A stretch of 64,000 bases of DNA from JAJFUE01 sp039683515 (GCA_039683515.1 JBDKRG010000054.1:1-64000); one strand, 5' to 3'; shown: positions 33,796-42,797, numbered from the stretch's first letter. Notes: generated by a model from the sequence alone, not told the origin. Made by a program: numbers and translations.

Positions 33796-34776
33796 ATGAT
33801 TTACCGCGAGATCCTCACCGCCCAGCCCGTCCTGCCCGCGCCGATGTGCGGCATCAGCGACTTTGCCCAGCGCGAGGCCTGCCGCGCCGCCGGCGCGCGC
33901 TTCACGTTCACGCAGATGGTCTCGGCCGACAGCATCGTGCGCGACAACCGCCGCAGCATCGACATCCTCGACCTCGACCCCTCCGAGCGCGACGTCATGA
34001 TCCAGCTTTTCGGCGGCGACCCGGAAAACCTCGCCGAGGCCGCGCGCCGGATCGAGGCGCTGGGGGCTTCCGTCATCGATCTCAACATGGGCTGCCCCGC
34101 CCGCAAGATCAACGTCGGCATGGCCGGCGCCGCGCTGCTCAAGGACATGCCGCGCGTGGCGCAAATCTTCAAGGCCATGCGCCGGGCCGTCACCGTCCCG
34201 CTCACCGTCAAGATGCGCTGGGACTGGGACGAAGGCGACGGCGTCGCCCTCGAGGCCGCCCGCATGGCCGAGGCCGAGGGGCTCGACGGCGTCACGCTCC
34301 ACGCCCGCACGCGCCGGCAGGGCTACTCGGGCCAGGCCGACTGGGAGCTGATCGGCCGGATGGTCGAGGCCGTCTCGATCCCGGTCGTCGGCAACGGCGA
34401 CATCCGCGAGCCCGCCGACGCCCTCCAGATGCTGCGCGCCACCGGCTGCGCGGCCGTGATGATCGGCCGCGCCCTGATCGGCGACCCCTGGCTCCTCGGC
34501 GAGTGCATCGAGGCCCTCCGCCGCGGCGCCGCCGCCCCCGGCCGCTCGGGCCTGCCCGACTGGCCCGAGCGCCGCGCCATGATGCTCCGCCATGCACGGC
34601 TCCTCTTCGAGCGCCGCGGCCGCCGCGGCCTCCTCCAATTCCGCAAGCACGCCGTCGGCTACCTGCGCGGCCTCCCCGGCGCCAAGCGCATGCGCGAGCT
34701 GCTCATGAAAGTCGAGACGCTCGAGGATTTGGAGCGGGCCTTGAAAGAGCCCATGGGGCCCATCAACCATGAATGA
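33796..34776 (+). CDS. tRNA-dihydrouridine synthase (Dus family)
   Basis: This 326-residue FMN enzyme reduces uridine to dihydrouridine in tRNA. The N-terminal LPAPMCGISDFAQRE, MIQLFGGDPE, the catalytic Cys100 in LNMGCPARKI, VKMRWDW and GNGDI and GRALIGDPW of the TIM barrel are present, with the C-terminal helical tRNA-binding domain. Sequence pattern is closest to DusB, but subtype is not certain. The gene follows the repeat-rich island at 33.0-33.7 kb and its end overlaps the next gene by 8 bases. Confidence 0.92.
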   Translation: MIYREILTAQPVLPAPMCGISDFAQREACRAAGARFTFTQMVSADSIVRDNRRSIDILDLDPSERDVMIQLFGGDPENLAEAARRIEALGASVIDLNMGCPARKINVGMAGAALLKDMPRVAQIFKAMRRAVTVPLTVKMRWDWDEGDGVALEAARMAEAEGLDGVTLHARTRRQGYSGQADWELIGRMVEAVSIPVVGNGDIREPADALQMLRATGCAAVMIGRALIGDPWLLGECIEALRRGAAAPGRSGLPDWPERRAMMLRHARLLFERRGRRGLLQFRKHAVGYLRGLPGAKRMRELLMKVETLEDLERALKEPMGPINHE

Positions 34777-35800
34777 AAGCCGCCTGACGAGGCTCGAGTG
34801 GCGCTGGCTGGCCGGCATTCTGCTGGCGGCGGCCGCCGCGCGGCTGGCGGTCATCCCCCTTCACGTCTACGCCCCCGACCAGAGCTTCTCGGTCGACTTG
34901 GCGCGCATGGGCTGGCTGCAGATGATCAAGACGACGGCGCAGGACACGCACCCGCCGCTCTACTACGGCCTGCTCAAGGCGTGGTTCTGGCTGGGGCCGG
35001 ACACGATGCAGTGGGCGCAGGTCCTTTCGGTGTTCATCGCCATCCCGGCTCTGCTGGTGATTTTCTTTTTGACCCGCGGCCTGTTCTCGCCGGCGGCCGC
35101 ATGGGCCGCGCTCGGGTTCGCCTCGTTCATGCCGTACCAGATCTACTGGTCGCACGTCGCGCGCAACCACCAGCTCATGGCGCTGGCCGTCCCCCTTTCG
35201 GTCTGGACCGGTTACCGCTGGCTCGCGCGGCCGGCGCGCGCCCGCTGGTGGGCGATGGCCGCGTCGCTGGCGCTGATGGTCAACACCAACTACATCGCCC
35301 TGGTGATCCTGCCGGTGTGGGTGCTGGGTTTCTTGATCGAGCCGATCCCGTGGCGGCGCCGGTTGCAGCTGATCCTGGCGCCGATCCCCGGCCTGCTCGT
35401 TTACGTGCCGTGGATCCCCGTGATGCTCGCCCAGATGCACACGCGCGGCAACCCGATCAGCCGCGCCTTCTTTCAGGAGACCGTCTGGCCGTTTTACCTG
35501 TTCTTCCACTCGATCTTCGGCCGCATGACGTGTTATCAGCCGCCGGTCCCGTGGGCGCTGTTCATGGCGATGGAGTTGGTTTTTGTCCTGATCGCCGTGG
35601 CCGGGGCGAGGGCGGTGGGCCGGCGCTGGAGCTTCTGGGTGTTGATGATCGGCCTGCCGGCGATGCCGGTGGCCGTGGCGTATTTCGCGGATTTTTCGCT
35701 CGCCGAGCGCCACATCAACTTCGGCGTCCCGCTGTTCATGGCCTACTGGGGCGCGAGCGTCGTGGAGGCGTTTCACTGGGCCCGTAACAAATTCAAATGA
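34769..35800 (+). CDS. GT39-like membrane glycosyltransferase
   Basis: This 343-residue protein has about nine membrane helices. After the first helix the periplasmic loop contains DQSFSVDLARMG and DTHPPLYYGLLKAWFWLGP. The Asp-x-His-Pro-Pro-Leu-Tyr pattern is typical of GT39/PMT-related enzymes of the ArnT/DUF2723-like group, which use polyprenyl-phosphate sugars. It likely adds a sugar to lipid A, a polysaccharide or a protein at the periplasmic face. It is translationally coupled to dus (ATG inside the last codons). A strong bidirectional terminator follows. Confidence 0.8.
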   Translation: MNESRLTRLEWRWLAGILLAAAAARLAVIPLHVYAPDQSFSVDLARMGWLQMIKTTAQDTHPPLYYGLLKAWFWLGPDTMQWAQVLSVFIAIPALLVIFFLTRGLFSPAAAWAALGFASFMPYQIYWSHVARNHQLMALAVPLSVWTGYRWLARPARARWWAMAASLALMVNTNYIALVILPVWVLGFLIEPIPWRRRLQLILAPIPGLLVYVPWIPVMLAQMHTRGNPISRAFFQETVWPFYLFFHSIFGRMTCYQPPVPWALFMAMELVFVLIAVAGARAVGRRWSFWVLMIGLPAMPVAVAYFADFSLAERHINFGVPLFMAYWGASVVEAFHWARNKFK

Positions 35801-35831
35801 GGTCCGTTTCCACGCAAAAACGCAAAAATGC

Positions 35832-35880
35832 AAAAACGCCAAAGGGAATTTCGACCTTTGGCGTTCCTGCATGGTTTTTT
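35832..35880. terminator. Bidirectional terminator
   Basis: AACGCCAAAGG at 35835-35845 pairs perfectly with 35855-35865. An outer ATGCA/TGCAT pair extends the stem, and A-rich and T-rich flanks occur on both sides. It lies between the convergent GT39-like gene and the epimerase gene. Confidence 0.85.
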
Positions 35881-35886
35881 GATTTT

Positions 35887-36843
35887 TTATAAAAGCAGGT
35901 CCTGGTTTTCCTTGAACCACTCGTATTCGCGGCGCAGGCCTTCCTCGAGGCTGACCTTGGGCTTGAAGCCCATGTCGGTCTGGGCGCGGGTCGTGTCGGC
36001 GTAGGTGTGCGTGACGTCGCCGTGCTGGCGCTCGACGCGGTTGATCTTGAGCGGCTTGCCCATGATCTTGCCGAGCAGGTCGAGGACCTGGTTGACCGTC
36101 ACGCGGCTGCCGCCGCCGATGTTGTAGACCCCGCCCGGGGTCCCGCGCGCCGCGGCCAGCAAATTCGCCTGCACCGCGTCCTCGATGAACGTGAAGTCGC
36201 GCGTCTGTTCGCCGTCGCCGTAGAGCGTGATCGGTTCGTCGCGCATGCCGGCGCGGATGAACTTGTGGAACGCCATGTCGGGCCGCTGCCGCGGGCCGTA
36301 GACGGTGAAGTAACGGAGCGAGACGGTCGGCACCTGGAAGTTGCGCCAGTAGAGGACGGCCAGGTGCTCGGCGGCGAGCTTGGTGACGCCGTACGGCGAC
36401 ATCGGCTGCGGCCGGTGATCCTCGCTCATCGGCAGCAGGCGCGTCTCGCCGTAGACCGAGCTCGAGCTGGCGTAGACCATGCGGGCCCCGGTCCCCTTCA
36501 TCGCCTCGAGCAGGTGCTGCGTCGACAGCACGTTCCACGTCGTGTAGCACTCGAAGCTGGCGCCCCAGCTGGCGCGCACGCCCGCCTGGGCCGCCTGGTG
36601 GTAGACGACCGAGCAGCCGTCCAGGTGCGCCGCCCAGTCGACCTCCAGGACCGGCTTGCGGATCAGGCGGAAATTTTCGTGTTTCGTCAGCGATGCGAGG
36701 TTCCGCTCCTTGATGCGGTTGTCGTAATAATCGGTCAGGCAGTCGACGCCGATGACCTCGGCCCCCTCGGCGAGCAAATGCCCGGCCAGGGTGGAGCCGA
36801 CGAAACCGGCGACGCCGGTGACAATAATTTTGGGAGTGATCAA
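35887..36843 (-). CDS. NAD-dependent nucleotide-sugar epimerase
   Basis: This 318-residue short-chain dehydrogenase/reductase-fold enzyme has the NAD motif GVAGFVGS at about residues 10-17, the catalytic Ser in SSSSVYGE and the Tyr-x3-Lys in SPYGVTKLAAEH. RYFTVYGPRQRPDMA and GDGEQTRDFTFIEDAV are typical of UDP-glucose/UDP-glucuronate 4-epimerases. Exact substrate is unresolved; the DYYDNRIKERNL stretch favours a UDP-glucuronate-type epimerase. The start is TTG 36843, with AGGAG 8 bases upstream; no ATG fits. It supplies precursors for the surrounding glycan genes. Confidence 0.88.
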   Translation of the reverse strand: MITPKIIVTGVAGFVGSTLAGHLLAEGAEVIGVDCLTDYYDNRIKERNLASLTKHENFRLIRKPVLEVDWAAHLDGCSVVYHQAAQAGVRASWGASFECYTTWNVLSTQHLLEAMKGTGARMVYASSSSVYGETRLLPMSEDHRPQPMSPYGVTKLAAEHLAVLYWRNFQVPTVSLRYFTVYGPRQRPDMAFHKFIRAGMRDEPITLYGDGEQTRDFTFIEDAVQANLLAAARGTPGGVYNIGGGSRVTVNQVLDLLGKIMGKPLKINRVERQHGDVTHTYADTTRAQTDMGFKPKVSLEEGLRREYEWFKENQDLLL

Positions 36844-36944
36844 CTCATGTCTCCTGCGAGATGGTTCGGGACAAACTGACTGCGCTTTCGCCGGCCCGGT
36901 CCTCCCAACCGTCGACGTTAATCAATGCCTTATGCTTCCAACTG

Positions 36945-37673
36945 TCAACTGCCGCTTTCGAGCTGCGGGATAATCGCCGTGTTGTTGCGCTTGACCGGCT
37001 TGGCCTTCTGCGGCTTGGCCTTCTGGGCCGTCGAGCCCTTGAGCGGGAACTTCTGGATGATCGGCAGCCGGCTCGAGCCCGGCTTCATCTTCATCGACAT
37101 GCTGGGCGCGCTGCCCTTGCCCGTCTGGGCGAACATGATCAGGTCGGCCCGGAATTCCGTGCGGTCGACGTCGGTGTAGCGGTTCACCACCGGGTCGCCG
37201 TCGAGGGTCACCTGCTTGGTCGCGACGTTGTAGACGGCGTTGCGGCCGGTGGCCTTGATGTTGTTGTCGGGGATGTCGATGTGGACGGGGTTGCCCTTGG
37301 CGTAGATCTTCTTTTCGGTCTTGACGTAGCGGAAATTCTGGCACTTGAGGTTCATCTGGTCGCTCTGGATGTCGACCTGGCCCGACAGGAGCAGGTCGCC
37401 GTTGGGGTCGTAGTTCATTTCCTCGAAGACGATCTTGTCGAAGTCGAAATCGCCGCCGAACGCGTCGTCGAGCGGCGAGCCGCTGTCCGGGGCGGCCGTC
37501 TTGGGCCCGGCCGATTCCGCCGCTTCGCCGGTCTGGGCGGCGGCGGCCCCGGAATCGCCCGACCCCTGCGCGGCCTCGGCCGGCTCGCCGGATTTGTGGT
37601 CGGCGGCGGTTGCCGGAACCCAGGCCAGGGCGGCGGCCACCAGCAGGGCGATCGTCAGTCTTTGTGTATTCAT
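36945..37673 (-). CDS. lptA: LptA/OstA-like periplasmic protein
   Basis: This 242-residue exported protein has a signal peptide (about residues 1-23, ATAA end), an Ala/Gly/Ser/Glu-rich spacer and one OstA-type domain (about 80-200). The repeating beta pattern GDLLLSGQVDIQSDQMNLKC, KIYAKGNPV and NVATKQVTLDGDPVV is typical. LptA forms the periplasmic bridge for lipopolysaccharide. A basic, Lys-rich tail follows. ATG 37673 overlaps the lptC stop by 4 bases, and AAGGAC is upstream. The protein is longer than E. coli LptA (185 residues) because of the spacer. Confidence 0.8.
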   Translation of the reverse strand: MNTQRLTIALLVAAALAWVPATAADHKSGEPAEAAQGSGDSGAAAAQTGEAAESAGPKTAAPDSGSPLDDAFGGDFDFDKIVFEEMNYDPNGDLLLSGQVDIQSDQMNLKCQNFRYVKTEKKIYAKGNPVHIDIPDNNIKATGRNAVYNVATKQVTLDGDPVVNRYTDVDRTEFRADLIMFAQTGKGSAPSMSMKMKPGSSRLPIIQKFPLKGSTAQKAKPQKAKPVKRNNTAIIPQLESGS

Positions 37674-38323
37674 GGCTTGCTGTCCTTTTTGATTTTGACC
37701 CATGTCGCCGGCCGGCCGGTCTCGCTGTAATGCTTCAGCTGCGTCGAGCCCGTCGTCAGCTGGACCTGCAACCGCGCCCCTTGTCCGTGATAAGAGGTCT
37801 GCCCGATCTTGAACCAGCGCTGGTACGGGCCGGTCTTCATGATCCTGTTGTCGTAAAAATATTCGATTTTATTGCTGTGCAGGATTCCCTGCTGCGGGTC
37901 GTTGTATACGACCGGTTTGCCCGGCGCCGCCGCCAGGACCAGGTCGTTGCGGCGCGAGGGCCCCTTCTTGTCGTCGGCCAGCCAGACTTTCCCGGCCGGG
38001 CTGGTGGCCTTGCCCCGGGGCTGGTTCTGGTCGAAGAACTCGATCGCCAGGTCGTCCATCAGCAGGATTTGGGTGTCGGAATTGAAGCGGCCTACCCGGG
38101 CGTTGAACTGCTGGATCCGGTTGCCGTCCTCGGTGATCTCGGCCTTGACGCCCACCATCTTGATCCCCGGTTCGGGCTTGGGGGCCGCCTTCTTGACCGT
38201 CCGCGCCCGCGCCGGCTTGCCGGGCATGTTGCCGCCCACCATCACCCCCACCATCATCGAGAGCAGAAACAGCGTCAGCAGCGTCATCGCGCCGGAAATC
38301 CACTGTCTCGACATTTGAAGCAT
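37670..38323 (-). CDS. lptC: LptC-like lipopolysaccharide export protein
   Basis: This 217-residue bitopic protein has one N-terminal membrane helix (about residues 10-30), a Lys/Pro-rich linker and a periplasmic beta-jellyroll-like domain. LptC links the inner-membrane LptBFG exporter to LptA. Similarity is by architecture and by the immediately downstream lptA (4-base overlap) rather than by strong motifs, because LptC is poorly conserved. The start could be ATG 38323 or 38314. The gene lies 111 bases after a histidine-kinase gene on the same strand. Confidence 0.75.
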   Translation of the reverse strand: MLQMSRQWISGAMTLLTLFLLSMMVGVMVGGNMPGKPARARTVKKAAPKPEPGIKMVGVKAEITEDGNRIQQFNARVGRFNSDTQILLMDDLAIEFFDQNQPRGKATSPAGKVWLADDKKGPSRRNDLVLAAAPGKPVVYNDPQQGILHSNKIEYFYDNRIMKTGPYQRWFKIGQTSYHGQGARLQVQLTTGSTQLKHYSETGRPATWVKIKKDSKP

Positions 38324-38434
38324 CCGTTGCCCCCAACTGGCGTGCCAAGCCGCCCCCCGGACTGGCCGGGAGACTGATCATCCGTTTTTTTTATCAACCA
38401 TCTCCAGTATTTGCAATCTGAAACATGGCTTTCA

Positions 38435-40921
38435 TCACGGCGCAACGCCCGCCTCGGGCGGCAACGTCCGGCTTTTCCGCACCCGTTCGGACCACGCCCG
38501 GCTCCGCTCGTCCATCGGCAGGCTGACGACCACCGTCGTCCCCTTGCCCACTTCGCTCTCCAGATCGATCGAGCCGTGGTACATCTGGACGATCCCATAG
38601 GACACGCACAATCCCAGTCCGGTTCCCTTCTCCGGGCTTTTGGTGCTGAAGAACGGGTCGAATACCTGGGAGATGTGCTCCGGGGCGATCCCGCAGCCGG
38701 TGTCGCTGATGCGCACCAGCACGCTCTGGCGCTCCTCGCCGTCGGCCCACTCCACGCTCGAGCTGGTCCGCACGGTCAGCCGCCCCCCGTTTTCCATCGA
38801 GTCCTGGGCGTTGCGGACCAGGTTGATCAGCACCTGCCGGATCAGGTCGGCGCTGGCGACCGGCTGCGGCAGCTCGGGCTGCAATTCGGCCGTCAGCTCG
38901 ATCCCCCCGCGGTGCAACTCCTCGCCCAGGATCGCCAGGATGTCGCGCACGAGGGCGTTCAGGTCGACCGGCTCGATCTTCTGCTCGACCGGCCGGTGCA
39001 GGTCCAGCAGCTGCCGCACGAGCCGGGCGATCCGGTTGACCTCCTCGTTGATGACCTCCAGGCTGTCGAGGCTCGGGTCGGTCTTGCGCCGCCCGCCCCC
39101 CGACACCACCAGGTTCTCGCGCACGATCTGGATGTAGTTCTTGATGATGCCCAGCGGGTTGTTGATTTCGTGCGCCAGGTTGCCGGCCATGCGCCCGGTG
39201 GCGAAATATTTCTCGGTCAGGATCAGCTTCTGGTTGGCGACGTCGAGCTCGTGGGTGCGCTGCTCGACCTTGCGCTCGAGGTTGGCCGCGAACTGCGAGA
39301 TCTGCGCGAACAGGTCGGCCTGCTCGATCGCGATGCCGACCGTGCGCGCCAGCGACGTCAGCACGTCCGTCAGCTCGGCGTTGTAGGCGTCGGGCGCCAG
39401 CGACGCCACCGTCAGCGTGCCGATGATCCCCTTGCGCGCCGGCAGCGGCGCGATCAGGAACGACTGGTAGCCCTCGGCGGCGTAGATGCGCTGTTCGAAC
39501 GAATCCCCGCGCTGCTGCGGCCCGAACTCGGCCCACGTCGTCTCCTGGTGGGCGATGACGTGGCCGTGCGCCGAGCCGCTCAGCGGGATCACCGTCCGCA
39601 CCCCGATCGACATGAGCCCCATCGGGTTGATTTGCGTGATCCGCAGGTTGTTGTCCCCCTCCAGCCGCGCGATCCAGATCGCGTCGAACACGAACACCTT
39701 CTCCAGCTCCCGGCGCAGGATGGCGAAGATGTCGTCGAGCGACAGCGCCCGGATGATCGCCCCCGCGATCTCGTTGATCAGGTGGATGTGCTCGGCGCGC
39801 AGCCGGCTTTCCTCGGCGCGCTCCTCGAGGCTCTGGTACGTCGCCCGCAGCCGGCTCGCCATCGTGTTGAACGCCTCGGCCAGCGAGCCGATTTCGTCGC
39901 GGCTGTGGACCCGCGCGCGCACCCCCAGGTCCCCCTGGGCAAGCCGGTCGGCTTGGCTTCGCAGCAGCCGCAACGGCCGCCCCAGCCAGCGCGCCGTCAG
40001 CGACGCCGTCCCCAGCATCAGCAGGATCAGCCCCAGCCCGATCAGCACCGACAGCCATGCCAGCGTGTCCTGCGGGCCGAGGAAGTCCCCCATGTCGTAT
40101 TGCACGACGAAAATCCACGACGGGCTCGTGAATGAGGCCCCCCGCCGCGTCCCCGGTTCCGCCTTGGAGTAGGCGATCAGGTAATTGCGACCCCCCAGCT
40201 CCGCCCGCATGAAATCGGCCGCCTTGTAGCCGCGCGAGCCGATCAGGTCGATGATTTCCAGCGGGATGGGCGTCGCCCCCGCCTTGTAGAGCAGCCGGCC
40301 GTCCTGCGAATAGATCGTCAGCTGTTCGGTGCTGGCGCCCAGATTCGTGCGGTATTCGGTCAGCAGCCGCTCCATCCGCGCCGCGAACAGCATGATCCCG
40401 TCGTTTTCCGAGGCGAACGCCATCAGGACGAACGGGACGTCCTTGCCCTCCGCGTCCGGGATGGTCAATTCCGACATCACCCCCTCGCGCGGCAGCTCGG
40501 CGCGCCGACCGAGCCAGTATCGAACCGTCGCGGCGGGCAATTCGACCTGCGGCCGGCTGGCCCGGCCGATCGTGAACGGCCGGGCCGTCCCGTCCGGACC
40601 GTAATAAACCGAGGCGTCGAGCCATTCGCTGAAGTAGCTGGTCGTGCTGGCCGCGTCGCTGAACCGGGTCCGGCGCGCGGCCATCTCCGTCAGCCGCTGG
40701 GGCGTCATCCGCGACAGGCTCACCATGCGCCGCCGCAGTTGCAGGTCGAACCGGTCGGCGTAATCGGTGGCCGAGGCGACGAGTTTCTGCCCCATGGTCC
40801 GCTCGAACGCCACGCGCGCCCCCCACCCGCTCAGCACGACGAAGACCGCCGCCGGGATCAAGCAGATCGGCACGATGATCAGATACAGTTTGCGCTCGAT
40901 TGGCAGGTCGCGCAGGCGCAT
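38435..40921 (-). CDS. Membrane sensor histidine kinase (HAMP-GAF-HisKA-HATPase)
   Basis: This 828-residue kinase has a first membrane helix at about residues 12-33, a roughly 250-residue periplasmic sensor and a second helix at about 285-308. A HAMP domain, a GAF-type domain (about 390-540) and a coiled coil follow. The HisKA domain carries the phospho-acceptor His in NLAHEINNPLG, and the ATPase domain has the N box NLVRNAQDSM, the G1 box DTGCGIAP and the G2 box GTGLGLCVSYG. It is complete, with no receiver domain. It lies upstream of lptC-lptA-epimerase on the same strand. Its partner regulator is not adjacent. Ligand unknown. Confidence 0.92.
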   Translation of the reverse strand: MRLRDLPIERKLYLIIVPICLIPAAVFVVLSGWGARVAFERTMGQKLVASATDYADRFDLQLRRRMVSLSRMTPQRLTEMAARRTRFSDAASTTSYFSEWLDASVYYGPDGTARPFTIGRASRPQVELPAATVRYWLGRRAELPREGVMSELTIPDAEGKDVPFVLMAFASENDGIMLFAARMERLLTEYRTNLGASTEQLTIYSQDGRLLYKAGATPIPLEIIDLIGSRGYKAADFMRAELGGRNYLIAYSKAEPGTRRGASFTSPSWIFVVQYDMGDFLGPQDTLAWLSVLIGLGLILLMLGTASLTARWLGRPLRLLRSQADRLAQGDLGVRARVHSRDEIGSLAEAFNTMASRLRATYQSLEERAEESRLRAEHIHLINEIAGAIIRALSLDDIFAILRRELEKVFVFDAIWIARLEGDNNLRITQINPMGLMSIGVRTVIPLSGSAHGHVIAHQETTWAEFGPQQRGDSFEQRIYAAEGYQSFLIAPLPARKGIIGTLTVASLAPDAYNAELTDVLTSLARTVGIAIEQADLFAQISQFAANLERKVEQRTHELDVANQKLILTEKYFATGRMAGNLAHEINNPLGIIKNYIQIVRENLVVSGGGRRKTDPSLDSLEVINEEVNRIARLVRQLLDLHRPVEQKIEPVDLNALVRDILAILGEELHRGGIELTAELQPELPQPVASADLIRQVLINLVRNAQDSMENGGRLTVRTSSSVEWADGEERQSVLVRISDTGCGIAPEHISQVFDPFFSTKSPEKGTGLGLCVSYGIVQMYHGSIDLESEVGKGTTVVVSLPMDERSRAWSERVRKSRTLPPEAGVAP

Positions 40922-41012
40922 AACCGGCAATCCTGAAGGACATGTTGATGGAATTGTTGCATTTATGGGAGTCGAATTCAAACACAAACCCCGAATCCGA
41001 GGATCCAAATCC

Positions 41013-41170
41013 CTGACAAATCCGAAATCCGAATATCTAAATCCTAAACAAATCCAAAGCATCAATTCCGAAAGAGACGATCGCTCCGATGACTGTCGCC
41101 TTGATCATATGCGCCTCGATCATTTGGGATTTGAATTTGTTCAGGATTTAGATATTCGGATTTCGAATTT
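41013..41170. repeat. Long imperfect inverted repeat between kinase and GT4 genes
   Basis: The arm at 41022-41055 (ATCCGAATATCTAAATCC core) is repeated in reverse complement at 41128-41170 with few differences, separated by about 75 bases. The arms are AT-rich heptamer-like (AAATCCG) repeats and could form a large stem in the divergent promoter region. Confidence 0.8.
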
Positions 41171-41179
41171 GAATATGCT

Positions 41180-42346
41180 ATGTTCTTCGCCATGACTGTT
41201 GCCGCCCCACAGCGCCCACGAATTCTTCGCGTCGTCAGCCGGATGTCGATCGGCGGCGTCCAGCGCGGGCTGCTGGCGACCCTCGCCCGCGCCGACCGCG
41301 ACCGCTTCGATTACCATGTCCTGTGCTATAAGAAAGCCGGCGGCTGGGCCGATCAGCTCGCCGCGCTGAACGTTCCCCTGCACGTCCGCCGCACGCTGCC
41401 GCCGTGGCACCCGTTCAAGATCTTCATGCTTTCGCGGCTGATCCGGGCGATCGCCCCCGATCTCGTCCACGTCCAGATGGCGCCGACCGTCATCCCGGCG
41501 GCCACGGCCGCCCGGCTGGCCGGCGTGCGCCGCATCATCATCCAGCACCACAACGATTACGCGCGCCACTGGGAGTCGCTGAACCCCCTGCTGCGCCGCT
41601 GGGAATTCAAGCTGACCCGCGAGGCCGACGCCGTGATGGCCGTCTCCGGCGCGGTCGCCCGCTGCACCGAGGAGCATGTCGGCCTGCCCACGGGCAGCGT
41701 GCGCGTCGTCCCCAACGGCCTCGAGCTCGGCCGGTTCCTCAACGCCGCCCCCCGCGACCCGCGCCCGGAGTGGGGTCTGGCGCCGGAAACCCCTCTTGTC
41801 GCGCACGTGGCCCGCTACCTCCCCACCAAGCGGATCGAGGATTTCATCGAGGCCGGCTCGATCGTGCTCGGCCGCTGGCCCGAGGGGCGGCCCAAGCCGG
41901 TCTTTGTCGTCATCGGCGGCGGCGACAGCGGCTGCGAGCGCGTCTACACCCAGCTGATCGACAAGCTCGGCGTGGGAAAGAACGTGCTCCTCGTCGGCGG
42001 GCGCCACGACGTCCCGCAGATCCTGCCGACCGTTCAGGTCGCGGCGCTCGCCAGCGAGATGGAGGGCTTCGGCCAGGTGATCCTGGAGTATATCGCGGCC
42101 GGCGTGCCGGTTGCCGCGACCGACCTGCCGTGCGTCGCCGAGATGGTCGCCGGCGGCCGCGACGTCCTGTTTTCGCCCGCGCGCCGGCCCGACCTGCTGG
42201 CCGATAACATCGAGCGGCTGTTAAACGACCCCGACCTCGCCCGAAAACTCGTCGAAAGCGGCCGCCGCCGCCTCTCAACCTACGACTGGTCCGCCGCCGT
42301 CAAGGCCTACGAAAACCTCTACGAAGAAATTTTGCGGAAAAGCTAA
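41180..42346 (+). CDS. Family 4 glycosyltransferase
   Basis: This 388-residue GT-B retaining enzyme has the donor-site segment ASEMEGFGQVILEYIAAGVPV near residues 288-308, which contains the E-x7-E motif, and an N-terminal MSIGGVQRGLL acceptor domain signature. VVPNGLELGRF and the variable Rossmann domain match the GT4 layout. It probably adds a hexose to a lipid-linked or surface glycan. ATG 41180 or ATG 41192 could be the start; neither has a clear ribosome binding site. It is divergent from the histidine kinase. Confidence 0.9.
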   Translation: MFFAMTVAAPQRPRILRVVSRMSIGGVQRGLLATLARADRDRFDYHVLCYKKAGGWADQLAALNVPLHVRRTLPPWHPFKIFMLSRLIRAIAPDLVHVQMAPTVIPAATAARLAGVRRIIIQHHNDYARHWESLNPLLRRWEFKLTREADAVMAVSGAVARCTEEHVGLPTGSVRVVPNGLELGRFLNAAPRDPRPEWGLAPETPLVAHVARYLPTKRIEDFIEAGSIVLGRWPEGRPKPVFVVIGGGDSGCERVYTQLIDKLGVGKNVLLVGGRHDVPQILPTVQVAALASEMEGFGQVILEYIAAGVPVAATDLPCVAEMVAGGRDVLFSPARRPDLLADNIERLLNDPDLARKLVESGRRRLSTYDWSAAVKAYENLYEEILRKS

Positions 42347-42413
42347 AAAAAAGGCCCCATAAGACCCGAATCGGCAGGGCGACCACCTCAATGTGAGCGG
42401 TTGCTTCTCCTTT

Positions 42414-42448
42414 TTCTTGGGTCCCTTGGGTCCTATGGGTCCTTTTTT
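42414..42448. repeat. GGTCCCTTG nonamer array
   Basis: Units GGTCCCTTG, GGTCCTATG and GGTCCTTTT follow one another and end in a T run. Similar arrays are at 19183-19222, 48957-48981 and 61853-61878. This is just downstream of the GT4 gene. Confidence 0.65.
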
Positions 42449-42476
42449 CGAAAACCCATCAACCTCGCTAGAGCGC

Positions 42477-42589
42477 TTGACGATAATTTTCCGTTCGTGC
42501 TCGTGCTCGTAATCGTAATCGAACCAATCACCGACTCTTGAAACTGATAACCATTGGGATCGTGCTGATTGCCGGAAAACTTTTGTCAA
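42477..42589. repeat. Dispersed repeat copy B with (CGTGCT)2(CGTAAT)2
   Basis: This copy matches 1-118 almost base for base except for one fewer CGTGCT unit (microsatellite at 42496-42519). Its ends, starting TTGAC and ending GTCAA, form inverted repeats matching at 14 of 17 positions. Direct repeats TCAACCTCGCTAG at 42459-42471 and 42586-42598 flank it and may be a target duplication, although the right one overlaps the end of the shared sequence. Confidence 0.8.
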
Positions 42590-42595
42590 CCTCGC

Positions 42596-42797
42596 TAGTA
42601 GACTGACCAGGCGATGATGATATGTGCAGGACGCGATCGATGATCGCGAACCGATTAATCGGTTCTGAATTCATATCGACACAACCGGTGGTTGGTTCGG
42701 CTCGCAAGCTCGCCAAACCAACCACCGGCTTGGAGATCGAACCGCTCCGCGGTTCAAATGCAAATCCACATATCACATACACATGGTCAGTCTACTA
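42596..42797. mobile_element. MITE-like element 3 (202 bp) ending in the ilvB stop codon
   Basis: Perfect 14-bp terminal inverted repeats, TAGTAGACTGACCA at 42596-42609 and its complement at 42784-42797, bound the element; a TA at each outer edge could be a 2-bp target duplication. The inside has no gene but several hairpins, for example CGCGATC-GAT-GATCGCG, AACCGATTAATCGGTT and a long CCGGTGGTTGG arm pair. The outer three bases at 42795-42797 are the TAG stop codon of ilvB on the minus strand. Confidence 0.8.
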
